64,000 nt of DNA. Origin: Paenibacillus sinensis (GTDB lineage: Bacteria; Bacillota; Bacilli; Paenibacillales; Paenibacillaceae). The DNA is taken from NCBI RefSeq assembly GCF_019904155.1, contig NZ_JAHCMB010000121.1, positions 124,001-188,000 on the forward strand, read 5' to 3'. A program made the position numbers and the translations under genes. The notes beneath the pieces were generated by a model, which was not told the DNA's origin, searched no databases, and saw only the letters and a list, made by a program, of their open reading frames with translations. This document shows, in pieces, positions 25,358 to 34,469 of this stretch (its first letter is position 1; every line of letters starts with the position of its first letter).

Positions 25358-26890
25358 ATGCGGGGACATTCGGTGGAAATGCGCGGAATTGTCAAAAGAT
25401 TCGGTTCGGTAACCGCGAGCGACCAAGTCGATTTTTCGGCAGATGCGGGAGAGATTCATGCGCTGCTTGGCGAGAACGGGGCGGGAAAAAGTACGGTTAT
25501 GAGTATGCTGTCGGGCGTATACAGAGCAGATGAAGGCGAGATTCTGATTCACGGCAATCCTGCAAAAATCCGCTCTCCAAAAGACGCCGCCATGCTCGGC
25601 GTGGGCATGGTATTCCAAAATTTCAGACTGGTTCAAACGTTGACGGCTGCGGAAAATATCGTGCTTGGCGAAAAATCGTCTTTCTGGCGCGGAAGAAACT
25701 GGATCAAAAACAAGCATAAGGAGATAGAGGAACTGGCGGAACGCTTCGGGCTGAAGTTTCCGGTGGACCGTCCGATCTGGCAGCTCTCCGTGGGAGAGCA
25801 GCAGCGGGTGGAGATTGTCAAGACGCTGTACCGCGGCGCCGATATCATTATTCTGGATGAGCCGACCTCGGTTCTGACGCCCGGTGAAGTGGAGGGGCTG
25901 TTCAGCACGCTGCGCCGGATGAAGGAAGAAGGCAAGACCGTCATTATGACGACGCATAAAATGAAGGAGGTTATGGCGTCCTCCGACCGCATTTCGGTTA
26001 TGCGCAAAGGCAAAATGATTACGACGCTCATTACGAAGGAGACGGATGAGCGGGAACTGGCCCGGCTGATGGTAGGCCGGGAAGTCGTGATCGAGCGCCG
26101 GGAGCGCGAGGAGACGGACGGCGAGGAATTGCTCGCGGTCAAGAATCTGAGCGTTGTCGCCGATCACGGGCGGAAGGCGCTGGACCGGCTGTCGCTCACC
26201 GTACGCAAGGGCGAGATCGTCGGCGTGGCGGGGGTCGCCGGCAACGGACAGAAGGAGCTGGCGGAGGTGCTGACCGGCCTAATGACATGGCGGGAAGGCG
26301 AGATTATTTTTGACGGAAGTCCCGTCAAGACGGCATCGGTACGCAGCGCCATTGATGCCGGCATCTCCCACGTTCCGGAGAACCGGATGAAGAGCGGTCT
26401 TGCCGGACGGCTCGGTTCGGTCGACAACCTGCTGTTCAAGTCCTATCGTTCCGAAGAGCATTCGAAGTTAGGCTTTCTTAAGGCGGCCAAGAACCGGATA
26501 TGGTCGGAGCATCTGGTGCGTAAATTCGATGTGAAGACGCCGGAGCTTGATACACCCGTTCAACAGCTGTCCGGAGGCAACCAGCAGAAGCTGCTGTTCG
26601 CCCGGGAAGTTACACATAATCCGAAGCTGATGGTAGCTGTGCATCCCACTCAAGGACTCGACGTCGGAGCCACCTCCGGTGTTCACGACCTGCTGATGGA
26701 GCTGCGGGCTTCGGGAAGCGGCGTGCTGCTGATCTCGGAAGACCTGGATGAGCTGATGCAGCTGTCGGACCGGATTTTGGTCATATACAATGGAGCAATT
26801 ATTGGTGAAGAGACCCATGACAATGCGGACAGAGAAAGCATCGGTCTGATGATGGCGGGCATTCGCGGGAGAGAGGAGAGCATGGTATGA
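25358..26890 (+). CDS. BMP-type (purine/ureide) ABC transporter ATP-binding protein
   Basis: A 510-residue double-ABC protein of the sugar/nucleoside (RbsA/NupO) type. The N-terminal domain has Walker A GENGAGKST and a modified signature LSVGEQQRVEI with LDEPTSVLTP. The C-terminal domain has the degenerate Walker A VAGNGQKEL and an intact LSGGNQQK signature, usual for this class. ATG at 25358 has AAAGGAGG 8 bases upstream; upstream in-frame starts fall in the hairpin. Its last bases overlap the next gene as ATGA. Confidence 0.92.
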   Translation: MRGHSVEMRGIVKRFGSVTASDQVDFSADAGEIHALLGENGAGKSTVMSMLSGVYRADEGEILIHGNPAKIRSPKDAAMLGVGMVFQNFRLVQTLTAAENIVLGEKSSFWRGRNWIKNKHKEIEELAERFGLKFPVDRPIWQLSVGEQQRVEIVKTLYRGADIIILDEPTSVLTPGEVEGLFSTLRRMKEEGKTVIMTTHKMKEVMASSDRISVMRKGKMITTLITKETDERELARLMVGREVVIERREREETDGEELLAVKNLSVVADHGRKALDRLSLTVRKGEIVGVAGVAGNGQKELAEVLTGLMTWREGEIIFDGSPVKTASVRSAIDAGISHVPENRMKSGLAGRLGSVDNLLFKSYRSEEHSKLGFLKAAKNRIWSEHLVRKFDVKTPELDTPVQQLSGGNQQKLLFAREVTHNPKLMVAVHPTQGLDVGATSGVHDLLMELRASGSGVLLISEDLDELMQLSDRILVIYNGAIIGEETHDNADRESIGLMMAGIRGREESMV

Positions 26891-28005
26891 GTCAGGAAAA
26901 GGCAAGCGGGGGAACGCTGCTGGAACCTGTTAACAAGCAGACTTCGGGAGGGCGGCTGCCTTGGCGGCTGGAGTATGACGCTTCCCGGGTTCGTACGCCA
27001 TGGTGGACACCCATCGTGTCGGTCGTGCTGGCGCTTGTTCTCTGCGCGATTTTTATTTATGCGAATGGCATGAGTCCGGCTACCGTCTACGCTAAAATGT
27101 GGAAGGGCGCCTTCGGCTCCTCCTACGGCATTACCGAAACGCTCGTCAAAGCGATTCCGCTGCTGCTATGCGGTCTCGGCATCGCCGTGGCTTATCGGAT
27201 TTCGGTGTGGAACATCGGGGCGGAAGGCCAGCTGACCGCGGGCGCAATGGCCGCTACTGCAGTGACGATTTATTTTCCAAACCTGCCCGCATTCTGGTCG
27301 ATTTCGCTGATGCTGATCTTCGGGATTGCCGCCGGCGCCTTCTGGGGACTGCTCACGGCCATCCCCCGGACGCATTTCGGGGTCAACGAGCTGATCACGT
27401 CGCTGATGCTGAACTATGTAGCACTGCTGGCTCTTGACTATGTTGTGTTCGGTCCCTGGAAAGATCCGAAGGGCTTCAACATGCCGGGCTCGCCGGTATT
27501 CACCGACGCCCAGTCGCTGCCCGTGCTCGGGGGAACCCGGCTGCATATCGGCCTCATTTTCGCGCTGGTCGCGGTAGTCATTTATTATCTAATGATGCGT
27601 TTTACCCGCTGGGGCTATGAGCTGAGACTGATCGGAGCCAATCCGACGGCCGCCCGTTACGCCGGCATTCATATCAAACGTCATATTATTATCGTCATGC
27701 TGATCAGCGGCGGACTTGCCGGACTCGCCGGTATGGCCGAGGTATCCGGGGTAAGCCATCAGCTTATCAAAGGCATTTCTCCGGGCTACGGCTATACGGC
27801 CATCATCGTGGCCTGGCTCGCCAAGCTGAATCCGATCGGACTGGTGGTTGCCTCGGTGTTGTTCGGCGGCCTGATCGTCGGTGGCTACAGCGTACAGACC
27901 ATCGGCCTGCCATCATCCATTTCGCAGCTGCTGCAGGGCTCGATCCTGTTTTTCCTGATCGCCGGCGATATGGTCACCCGCTTCCGCATTCGCCGGGGAG
28001 CGTAG
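26887..28005 (+). CDS. BMP-type ABC transporter permease 1
   Basis: A 372-residue membrane protein of the branched-chain/ribose permease fold (NupP-like), with about ten helices and the conserved WNIGAEGQLTAGAMAA and NELITSLMLNY motifs. The N-terminal 35 residues are cytoplasmic. Its ATG overlaps the ATPase stop, so it is translationally coupled. It pairs with the following permease as a heterodimer. Confidence 0.92.
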   Translation: MSQEKASGGTLLEPVNKQTSGGRLPWRLEYDASRVRTPWWTPIVSVVLALVLCAIFIYANGMSPATVYAKMWKGAFGSSYGITETLVKAIPLLLCGLGIAVAYRISVWNIGAEGQLTAGAMAATAVTIYFPNLPAFWSISLMLIFGIAAGAFWGLLTAIPRTHFGVNELITSLMLNYVALLALDYVVFGPWKDPKGFNMPGSPVFTDAQSLPVLGGTRLHIGLIFALVAVVIYYLMMRFTRWGYELRLIGANPTAARYAGIHIKRHIIIVMLISGGLAGLAGMAEVSGVSHQLIKGISPGYGYTAIIVAWLAKLNPIGLVVASVLFGGLIVGGYSVQTIGLPSSISQLLQGSILFFLIAGDMVTRFRIRRGA

Positions 28006-28026
28006 CCCAAAGGAGGAAATGAAGAC

Positions 28027-28953
28027 ATGGATTTTATGACTCAACTATTAATCGCCGCCATTTCCGCGGGCACGCCGCTGCTGCTGGCTACGCTGGGGGG
28101 CATCCTCACCGAACGCGCCGGCATCATTCAATTGGGTGCTGAAGGGCTGATGCTCATGGGCGCGGTCACGATGTGCATCGTGTTCATCCGCACAGAGAAT
28201 CTGGCGATCGGTCTGCTGGCCGCGGTCGGAGTGACCGCGCTGCTTGGCCTCGTTCATGCATTCCTGAGCGTTACGCTGCGTGCCAACCAGACGATGTCCG
28301 GCCTTGCCATGACATTGTTCGGGACCGGTCTCAGCGCCTACCTCGGCAAGCCGATCAGCGGGAATCCGCTGCCGGGAAGTCTGCCGAGAGTGCATCTGGA
28401 TTTCCTGAGCTCGGTGCCGGTGCTTAAGATTATCAGCAATCTCGATATGCTGACCTGGATCAGCATCGTGCTGGTTATTGTGCTGCATCTGCTGATTCAC
28501 CGCACTTCCTGGGGTCTCCATCTGCGTGCCGTGGGCGACAGCCCGGCGACCGCCGATGTCATGGGCATCCGGGTGCGGACGATCCGTTATTGCTATATCA
28601 TTGTCGGCGCCATGCTGATTGGACTCGCCGGAGCCGATATGGTCCTGAGCGTCGCTCCGACCTGGAACGAAGGTCTGACGGCGGGAAGAGGCTGGATCGC
28701 GGTCGGTCTTGTTATTTTTGCCAGATGGAATCCGATTCGCGCGCTGCTGTGTGCCTATTTCTTCGGCGCTCTGGACTCGCTCGGGTTCCGGGTGCAGCTG
28801 CTGGGCAGCGCCATTCCGCCGTATTTCCTGAAAATGATCCCTTACGTCGTGACGATTCTCGTCCTGATGTATCTCGGTTACCGCAATCGCAACAAGCCTT
28901 CCGGCACGCCGGAATCGCTGGGCGTTCCATATATCCGGGAGCAGAGGTTCTAG
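28027..28953 (+). CDS. BMP-type ABC transporter permease 2
   Basis: A 308-residue NupQ-like membrane protein with GTPLLLATLGGILTERAGII at the N-terminus and GAEGLMLMGAV, hallmarks of the shorter permease in this class. AGGAGG lies upstream, 21 bases after the previous stop. It completes the four-gene importer and sits directly before the xanthine dehydrogenase genes. Confidence 0.92.
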   Translation: MDFMTQLLIAAISAGTPLLLATLGGILTERAGIIQLGAEGLMLMGAVTMCIVFIRTENLAIGLLAAVGVTALLGLVHAFLSVTLRANQTMSGLAMTLFGTGLSAYLGKPISGNPLPGSLPRVHLDFLSSVPVLKIISNLDMLTWISIVLVIVLHLLIHRTSWGLHLRAVGDSPATADVMGIRVRTIRYCYIIVGAMLIGLAGADMVLSVAPTWNEGLTAGRGWIAVGLVIFARWNPIRALLCAYFFGALDSLGFRVQLLGSAIPPYFLKMIPYVVTILVLMYLGYRNRNKPSGTPESLGVPYIREQRF

Positions 28954-29000
28954 CAGAGGCGGTATCGGCACACTGAATACCATCCGAAGGAGGGGACCGT

Positions 29001-29885
29001 ATGGATGCACTGCGTCGCGATAGATTAAGAGCGCCGGCGCTGTACCGGCCCCGCAATCTGCAAGAAGCCTGGGAGCTGAAACGGACGCTCGGCGATGGGG
29101 CCGTGTATGTCTCCGGTAGCACCTTGCTGCGGACCCAGTGGGAAGCCGGAACGGTCTCCATGCCGGAGGCGCTGATTGATCTTCGGGGGCTGGAGGGCCT
29201 TTCCGGGATTGAAGAAGATGGGGAAGCCATCCGCATCGGCGCGATGACGGATTTATCGTCCGTCCGCCGAAACTCCCTTCTGGACCGGGCGGCGCCGTCG
29301 CTGAAGGAGGCGGCCCGGGTCATTGCGGCCCCGGCGGTCCGCAATCTGGCGACGCTCGGAGGCAATATCGCCTCCGGCTACGGCGACACGCTCCCCGCGC
29401 TGCTGGCCGCGAACGCGGAGCTGGAGGTCTATGACGGCGCGTTCGCAAGCCGTCTTCGCACCGAGGATTGGCTGGCCTCCCGCTGGGGCGGCCCCTATTC
29501 CTCCGCGAGCATCATCGCGGGTGTGCGGATCTCTCCGGCGGAAGGGCCAGAGGGCTCCCGCCGCTTCGAGGCCTTCCGCAAGGTTGGCCGCCGGGAGGCG
29601 TTCACACCGTCGCTCGTTGCGGTGGCGCTGTCCGGCTTCGTCGGTGGGGATGGCCGCTTGAGCGGCGTGCGCATCGCCGCCGGTGGAGGCAGCGGGCGTC
29701 CGCACCGGCTTGCGAAGGCGGAGACGCTGCTGGAAGGCGGTGTGCTGACCGCCGAGCTGCTGCCGCAAGTCTACGAAGCGGTGACCGGCGGGTTCGAGAC
29801 CTCCGCCGATCCCTTCGCGACGGCGGAGTATAAGCGCAAGACGGCGGGCAATCTCATCGCTGCCGAGCTGTGGAAGCTCATTTAG
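29001..29885 (+). CDS. pucC: xanthine dehydrogenase FAD-binding subunit
   Basis: A 294-residue flavoprotein subunit with the FAD_binding_5 domain (LYRPRNLQEAWEL, VSGSTLLRTQWEAG, and VRNLATLGGNIASGYGDTLPALLAANAEL) and a C-terminal CO_deh_flav domain. It passes electrons from the iron-sulfur subunit to NAD through FAD. GAAGGAGGGG precedes the ATG. Codon third positions are strongly GC-rich, as in the other genes of this block. It is separated from the Mo subunit gene by a 167-base spacer with tandem repeats. Confidence 0.92.
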   Translation: MDALRRDRLRAPALYRPRNLQEAWELKRTLGDGAVYVSGSTLLRTQWEAGTVSMPEALIDLRGLEGLSGIEEDGEAIRIGAMTDLSSVRRNSLLDRAAPSLKEAARVIAAPAVRNLATLGGNIASGYGDTLPALLAANAELEVYDGAFASRLRTEDWLASRWGGPYSSASIIAGVRISPAEGPEGSRRFEAFRKVGRREAFTPSLVAVALSGFVGGDGRLSGVRIAAGGGSGRPHRLAKAETLLEGGVLTAELLPQVYEAVTGGFETSADPFATAEYKRKTAGNLIAAELWKLI

Positions 29886-29896
29886 TGTGAATTAGC

Positions 29897-30018
29897 AAGA
29901 ATGGATGAATAAGAATGGATGAATATGTGAATGGATTAACGCTGTGCTTCATTTCTGAAGTTCAAGCGGTGTCTTCGTTATTAATGCTGCGAACGTATTA
30001 ATGCTGCGAATGCTGCGA
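29897..30018. repeat. short tandem repeats between pucC and pucD
   Basis: AAGAATGGATGAAT occurs twice in tandem (29897-29924). Further on, a unit TATTAATGCTGCGAACG (29979-29995) is repeated as TATTAATGCTGCGAA (29996-30010) and again in part. Neither unit encodes anything recognisable. Confidence 0.75.
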
Positions 30019-30052
30019 CGCATTCAGGGCTGCCGAAAGGAGAGTGGGGAAC

Positions 30053-32329
30053 ATGCCGCTGAGCAGAGAATCCAGCGGGAGCCGCTGGAGAACGCGCCCC
30101 GACGGACTGGAGAAGGTCACTGGCAGTCTGCAGTACCTGACCGACATGTACGCCGAGGATATGCTGGTCGGCCGGGTGCTGCGCAGCCGGGAGAGCCATG
30201 CCCGCATCCTGGGCCTGCGTACGGACCAGGCGGCTGCGGTTCCCGGCGTTCACGCCGTCCTGACGCATGAGGATGTGCCGGGACTGAATGGCTTCGGCAT
30301 TGCGCTCCCGCATCAGCCGGTATTCTGCGAGGACCGGGTTCGCTACACCGGCGACGCCATCGCTGCGGTCGCGGCCGAAAGCGATGAAATCGCCGAATAT
30401 GCACTGTCTCTGATTGAAGTCGATTATGAGCCGCTCCCGCTTCTTACAGACCCGGAGGAAGCCATGAAGGAGGATGCGATTCTTCTGCATCCCGAAGGGA
30501 ATGTGCTGCACCATTCCGAGTACCGGAGGGGAGACCCGGAGGATGCCTTCGAGGCTTGCGCCTATGTGGCGGAGGAGACGTATTATACGCCGCGGCAGAT
30601 GCATACGTATATGGAAACCGAGGGCGGCCTCTTCATTCCTGAGCCGGACGGGCGGCTGACCGTCTATTCCGCCACTCAGCACGGCCTGATGGACCGGAAG
30701 CAGCTGTCACGTATTTTGGCCGTGTCGGAGGAGCGAATTCGCGTCGTCTCCAGTCCGATCGGCGGATCGTTCGGCGGCAAGGACGAACTGAATGTCCAGC
30801 CTTACGGCGCGCTGCTCGCGCTGCGTACGGGCAGACCGGTGCGGGTGCATAATTCCCGCGCCGAGTCGGTCCGGGCGGGCCTCAAGCGGCATCCGATGAA
30901 GATTACAATGAAGACCGGTTGTACCCGGGACGGGAAGATTGTTGCCCATACCGTGCGGCTGGTATCGGATACCGGCGCATATGCCACTTTGGGCACTGAA
31001 GTGCTCAACTTTGCTACCGAGCATGTCTTTGGCCCTTATCGAATCGAGCATATCGACGTTGAGGGCTTTTGTGTATACACAAACAACGGGCTGTCGGGGG
31101 AATTCCGCGGCTTTGGCGGCAATCAGGCAATCTTCGCTCTGGAGGGCCAGATCGATCGGCTGGCCGAGGCTGCCGGGATCGACCCCTGGGAGATGCGGCG
31201 CCTGAATTTGCGCCAATACGGCGACCCCGGCCCCTTCGGCCAGCCGATCGCCCAGACGGACGGCGCCATGCAGGTGTGGCAGGCGCTGGAGAGCAGCCCG
31301 CTGAACGCCGAGCGGAGGCGCGGTCCGGGCAGGGACGGAAGCGATCCCTGGATTGTTACCGGGATCGGGACGGCCATTGCCATGCACGGAGCCGGACTCG
31401 GCAAGGGCATACCGGACCCCGCAGGCGGTCGGCTGCAGCTCGCGCCGGACGGCAAGATCGAAGCCGTCTTCGGCTACGAGGAGTTCGGCCAGGGCCTGAT
31501 CGCCACAATGGAGCAGATGCTCATGGAGCAGTACGGCTTCGCAGCAGAGGATCTGCGCATCATCATCGGCGATACGGATGTCGTGCCGGACAGCGGTTCA
31601 AGCACCGCGTCCCGTGCTACGAGCATGATGTGGATGGCCCTTCGCCGGCTGCATCCGGATTTCACCGGCAAGCTGGCATCAGCTGCCGAATCCGCGGGCT
31701 TGGGGCGGGAGCTGCGCTGCGGTGAAGGCGGCATGTGGAAGGAAGGCCGCCGCGTGGCGACCTATGCCGAGCTGGCCAGCAGCTTGAAGGAGCCCATCGT
31801 CAGCGAATCGGTGTTCGATTATCCGACGACGCCTTTTGAACGGGTCGGTGCCCATTTTCTGTACACTTATTCGGCAATCGCCGTCAAGGTTCAGGTCAAT
31901 CTCCTGACGGGCCGCGTCAAGATGCTGGACCAATACCACGCCATTGCGGCGGGGCCGGTCGCGAATCCGCAGGGCTACCTCGGACAGATCGAGGGCGGAA
32001 GCGGGATGGCGGTCGGCTTCACGCTGACGGAGGATGCGCTCATGAAGGATGGCTCCTACATCACGAAAAATCTGGACACCTATATCATACCTACCATTGC
32101 GGATATGAACGGCGTCATCCAGGTAGAGCCGATCGAGGATCTGCCGGAGCATGATACGTACGGTCCCCGAGGGGTCGGGGAGATCGGTTCGGTCAATCTG
32201 GCGCCTGCCGTGGTGTCCGCCGTATTCCAGGCGGTTGGGAAGCGGGCCGTCCGGCTGCCGATAGAACCCGAGCTGCTGCAGGAGACGCCGTTTATTCCAC
32301 AGAAGGCGGTGAATGCGCATGTTGGATGA
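30053..32329 (+). CDS. pucD: xanthine dehydrogenase molybdenum-binding subunit
   Basis: A 758-residue catalytic subunit that hydroxylates hypoxanthine and xanthine. It has an N-terminal aldehyde-oxidase hammerhead domain (RPDGLEKVTGSLQYLTDMY), substrate and Moco motifs GGSFGGKDE, GEFRGFGGNQAIFALEGQ, and the C-terminal YGPRGVGEIGS with the base-catalyst Glu. The ATG at 30053 is 9 bases after GAAAGGAGAG; a GTG at 30044 abuts the site. The gene overlaps the 2Fe-2S subunit by 11 bases. Confidence 0.93.
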   Translation: MPLSRESSGSRWRTRPDGLEKVTGSLQYLTDMYAEDMLVGRVLRSRESHARILGLRTDQAAAVPGVHAVLTHEDVPGLNGFGIALPHQPVFCEDRVRYTGDAIAAVAAESDEIAEYALSLIEVDYEPLPLLTDPEEAMKEDAILLHPEGNVLHHSEYRRGDPEDAFEACAYVAEETYYTPRQMHTYMETEGGLFIPEPDGRLTVYSATQHGLMDRKQLSRILAVSEERIRVVSSPIGGSFGGKDELNVQPYGALLALRTGRPVRVHNSRAESVRAGLKRHPMKITMKTGCTRDGKIVAHTVRLVSDTGAYATLGTEVLNFATEHVFGPYRIEHIDVEGFCVYTNNGLSGEFRGFGGNQAIFALEGQIDRLAEAAGIDPWEMRRLNLRQYGDPGPFGQPIAQTDGAMQVWQALESSPLNAERRRGPGRDGSDPWIVTGIGTAIAMHGAGLGKGIPDPAGGRLQLAPDGKIEAVFGYEEFGQGLIATMEQMLMEQYGFAAEDLRIIIGDTDVVPDSGSSTASRATSMMWMALRRLHPDFTGKLASAAESAGLGRELRCGEGGMWKEGRRVATYAELASSLKEPIVSESVFDYPTTPFERVGAHFLYTYSAIAVKVQVNLLTGRVKMLDQYHAIAAGPVANPQGYLGQIEGGSGMAVGFTLTEDALMKDGSYITKNLDTYIIPTIADMNGVIQVEPIEDLPEHDTYGPRGVGEIGSVNLAPAVVSAVFQAVGKRAVRLPIEPELLQETPFIPQKAVNAHVG

Positions 32330-32981
32330 GCATAAAGGAAATCAGGAGCAGGCAAATCCGCTTGAGGAAGAGGCCGGAAGCTGCGGCTGTGGTACCGAAG
32401 TGGAAAGCGAAATGGGTGGAGCATGCTGGGGAGGCGGGAAAAGCGGCCTTCGGGACCTGGCGGCGGCGTCAGTTATGCATGGAGAAGAATCTTCAGAAGA
32501 AGAATCGCCGGAAGCAACCTATACCTTAAGCTTCAGAGTCAACGGGCATCCCGTCACCGCTGATGTGCCGCCCTCCCGCCGACTTCTGTCGGTGCTACGC
32601 GAGGATCTTGGACTCACCGGGACGAAGCGTTCCTGCGAACTCGGACGCTGCGGCGCCTGCATGGTGCTTATGGACGGCAGGCCGGTCAATTCCTGCCTGA
32701 CGATGGCTTATCAGTGCGAGGGCGCTGAGATTACCACGATTGAAGGCTTAAGCGCCGGAGGGCTGCACCCCGTTCAGCAGGCTTTTCTCGAAGAAGGCGG
32801 GTTCCAATGCGGTTATTGTACGCCGGGGATGGTGATCTCGGTTGTCGCCCTGCTGGCGGACAATCCAAAGCCGGGACCTGAAGAAGTGGAAGAAGCACTA
32901 TCCGGCAATCTGTGCCGGTGTACGGGATACGGCGGCATTCTGAGAGCCGTCAACAAAGCGATCAGCAAAGGAGTGGGCTAG
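32319..32981 (+). CDS. pucE: xanthine dehydrogenase 2Fe-2S subunit with N-terminal extension
   Basis: A 220-residue iron-sulfur subunit. The core (from about residue 65) has the plant-type cluster motif CELGRCGACMVLMDGRPVNSC and the second cluster motif CGYCTPGMV with CRCTGYGGI. It transfers electrons from Moco to FAD. The first 65 residues are an acidic, Gly-rich extension with CGC and a further Cys (GACWGGG), not part of the normal 150-170 residue family; an internal start near the core was not supported by a ribosome-binding site. The start overlaps pucD. Confidence 0.9.
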   Translation: MLDEHKGNQEQANPLEEEAGSCGCGTEVESEMGGACWGGGKSGLRDLAAASVMHGEESSEEESPEATYTLSFRVNGHPVTADVPPSRRLLSVLREDLGLTGTKRSCELGRCGACMVLMDGRPVNSCLTMAYQCEGAEITTIEGLSAGGLHPVQQAFLEEGGFQCGYCTPGMVISVVALLADNPKPGPEEVEEALSGNLCRCTGYGGILRAVNKAISKGVG

Positions 32982-32983
32982 CT

Positions 32984-33505
32984 ATGGGAACGCCAGCTGC
33001 GCGGCTGACGCTGTCAGCATTGAATGAGATGAGCAAGGAAGCCTTTACGGAGACGCTGGGCGGTATTTTTGAGCATTCGCCCTGGGTGGCCCAAGGCGCG
33101 TATGATGCCCGTCCTTTCGGGACGGTGAAGGAACTGCATGAGGCTATGATGAGAGCAACCCGGGAAGCGGGAGAGGAACATATCCTGTCCTTGCTGCGGG
33201 CGCATCCCGATCTGGCGACAAGGCTCCAGGTAACGCCGCTCTCAGCGGCGGAGCAGAAGGGGGCCGGACTGGACCGGCTGACGCCGGAGGAATTCGCGAC
33301 ATTGACGGATTTGAACGTGAGCTATACGGAGAAATACCAGTTTCCTTTTATTCTCGCCGTGCGCGGGAAGAACAAAGATGACATCATCGCATCAATTTCC
33401 GAGCGGGTGAACGGTACGAAGGAGACCGAATGGGAACGGGCGATTCTGGAGATCGGCAAGATCACCAAGTTCCGTCTGGAAGATCTGCTCGGCTCGAACG
33501 CTTGA
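32984..33505 (+). CDS. OHCU decarboxylase
   Basis: A 173-residue stand-alone 2-oxo-4-hydroxy-4-carboxy-5-ureidoimidazoline decarboxylase, which makes (S)-allantoin. Motifs include LNEMSKEAFTETLGGIFEHSPWVA, LLRAHPDLA, and the C-terminal EWERAILEIGKITKFRLEDLL. In B. subtilis this domain is the N-terminal half of PucL, fused to urate oxidase; here it ends before the oxidase. AAAGGAG lies upstream, and the start is two bases after the pucE stop. Confidence 0.92.
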   Translation: MGTPAARLTLSALNEMSKEAFTETLGGIFEHSPWVAQGAYDARPFGTVKELHEAMMRATREAGEEHILSLLRAHPDLATRLQVTPLSAAEQKGAGLDRLTPEEFATLTDLNVSYTEKYQFPFILAVRGKNKDDIIASISERVNGTKETEWERAILEIGKITKFRLEDLLGSNA

Positions 33506-33827
33506 CGGCGTGAAACACAGCAGTTCAGATCTTTTTATAACAAGTGAATACCGCAATCTCGGCATGAGGTTGTTCAGTATAGGAATACGGAATCAGTATA
33601 GGAATACAGGATCGGAAATAAACCGGGAACCTGGGTTAGGGTCAGGCGATTGAACACGAGACAAGAACACGGATGAGGCTGTCGGAACGGTGGGTGGTTT
33701 TACACAATACTCCATCTCGGCATACAAAACACCCAAGTATAATAATTAGTCAATTATCCACAATGCCGCGGGAAGCCGCAGTGATGTACCGCACGCCTGG
33801 CGGCAGGTGTTACAAGGAGGAGTCTGC
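33506..33827. other. gap where urate oxidase would be expected
   Basis: No open frame or uricase motif is visible in 322 bases. A 19-base unit TCAGTATAGGAATACGGAA (33574-33592) is repeated almost exactly at 33593-33611. An AT-rich stretch at 33725-33765 may hold a promoter for uraH. Conserved uricase motifs were not found. Confidence 0.6.
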
Positions 33828-34199
33828 ATGAATGGTCGATTGACCACCCATGTGCTGGATTTGATGAAGGGCGTCCCGGCGACCGGTTTATTTCTGGAGC
33901 TGCGGAGGCTGGAAGGAGAGAGCAGCTTGCTGCTAAGGCAGGCGGCGACCAACGCCGACGGCAGGCTGGACGCGCCGCTGCTGGAGGGCGAAGACATGGA
34001 GCCCGGCGAGTATGAGCTGCTGTTCCATGCGGGAGATTACTTCCGGCAGGGACAGGAAGAAGGCAACATCGGAACGACAGCTGACATCGGCTTCCTCAAT
34101 CTCATTCCGATCCGGTTCCATATCGGCGCGGACGGCCGACATTATCATGTCCCGCTGCTGCTCGCTCCAGGCGGATACAGCACGTACCGGGGCAGCTAA
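33828..34199 (+). CDS. 5-hydroxyisourate hydrolase (transthyretin-like)
   Basis: A 123-residue TTR-family hydrolase that opens 5-hydroxyisourate to OHCU. It has the N-terminal [14 protein letters not shown], the middle IPIRFHI, and the diagnostic C-terminus [29 protein letters not shown] precedes the ATG at 33828. It is the PucM/UraH equivalent. Cytoplasmic, acts as a tetramer in characterised members. Confidence 0.95.
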   Translation: MNGRLTTHVLDLMKGVPATGLFLELRRLEGESSLLLRQAATNADGRLDAPLLEGEDMEPGEYELLFHAGDYFRQGQEEGNIGTTADIGFLNLIPIRFHIGADGRHYHVPLLLAPGGYSTYRGS

Positions 34200-34469
34200 C
34201 GGGTTGACCCAACCCAATATAAATTCAATTCAAGGTTCTCGAACGGGACATGGCTGATGCTTAGTGCTTAGTCATTGTTACCCGTTCACAATCATTAACT
34301 TGATGCGGTCAATGCACCGGCACACGTTCACGTCTTACCGTATGAAGCTCAATCCTGACACAGTGCGTCGAATGCCGCAATTTTTCCACAGTAAGCTCTG
34401 CTGGCATGGAACCGGGATTTACAAAAGAGAGCATAACGGGGACAAGAAACATGAGGGAGGGAACGGCAA

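Noticed and set aside
34401-34420. TGGCAT sequence resembling a sigma-54 -24 element before allantoinase
   Set aside because: No GC/TTGC -12 element follows at the required spacing.
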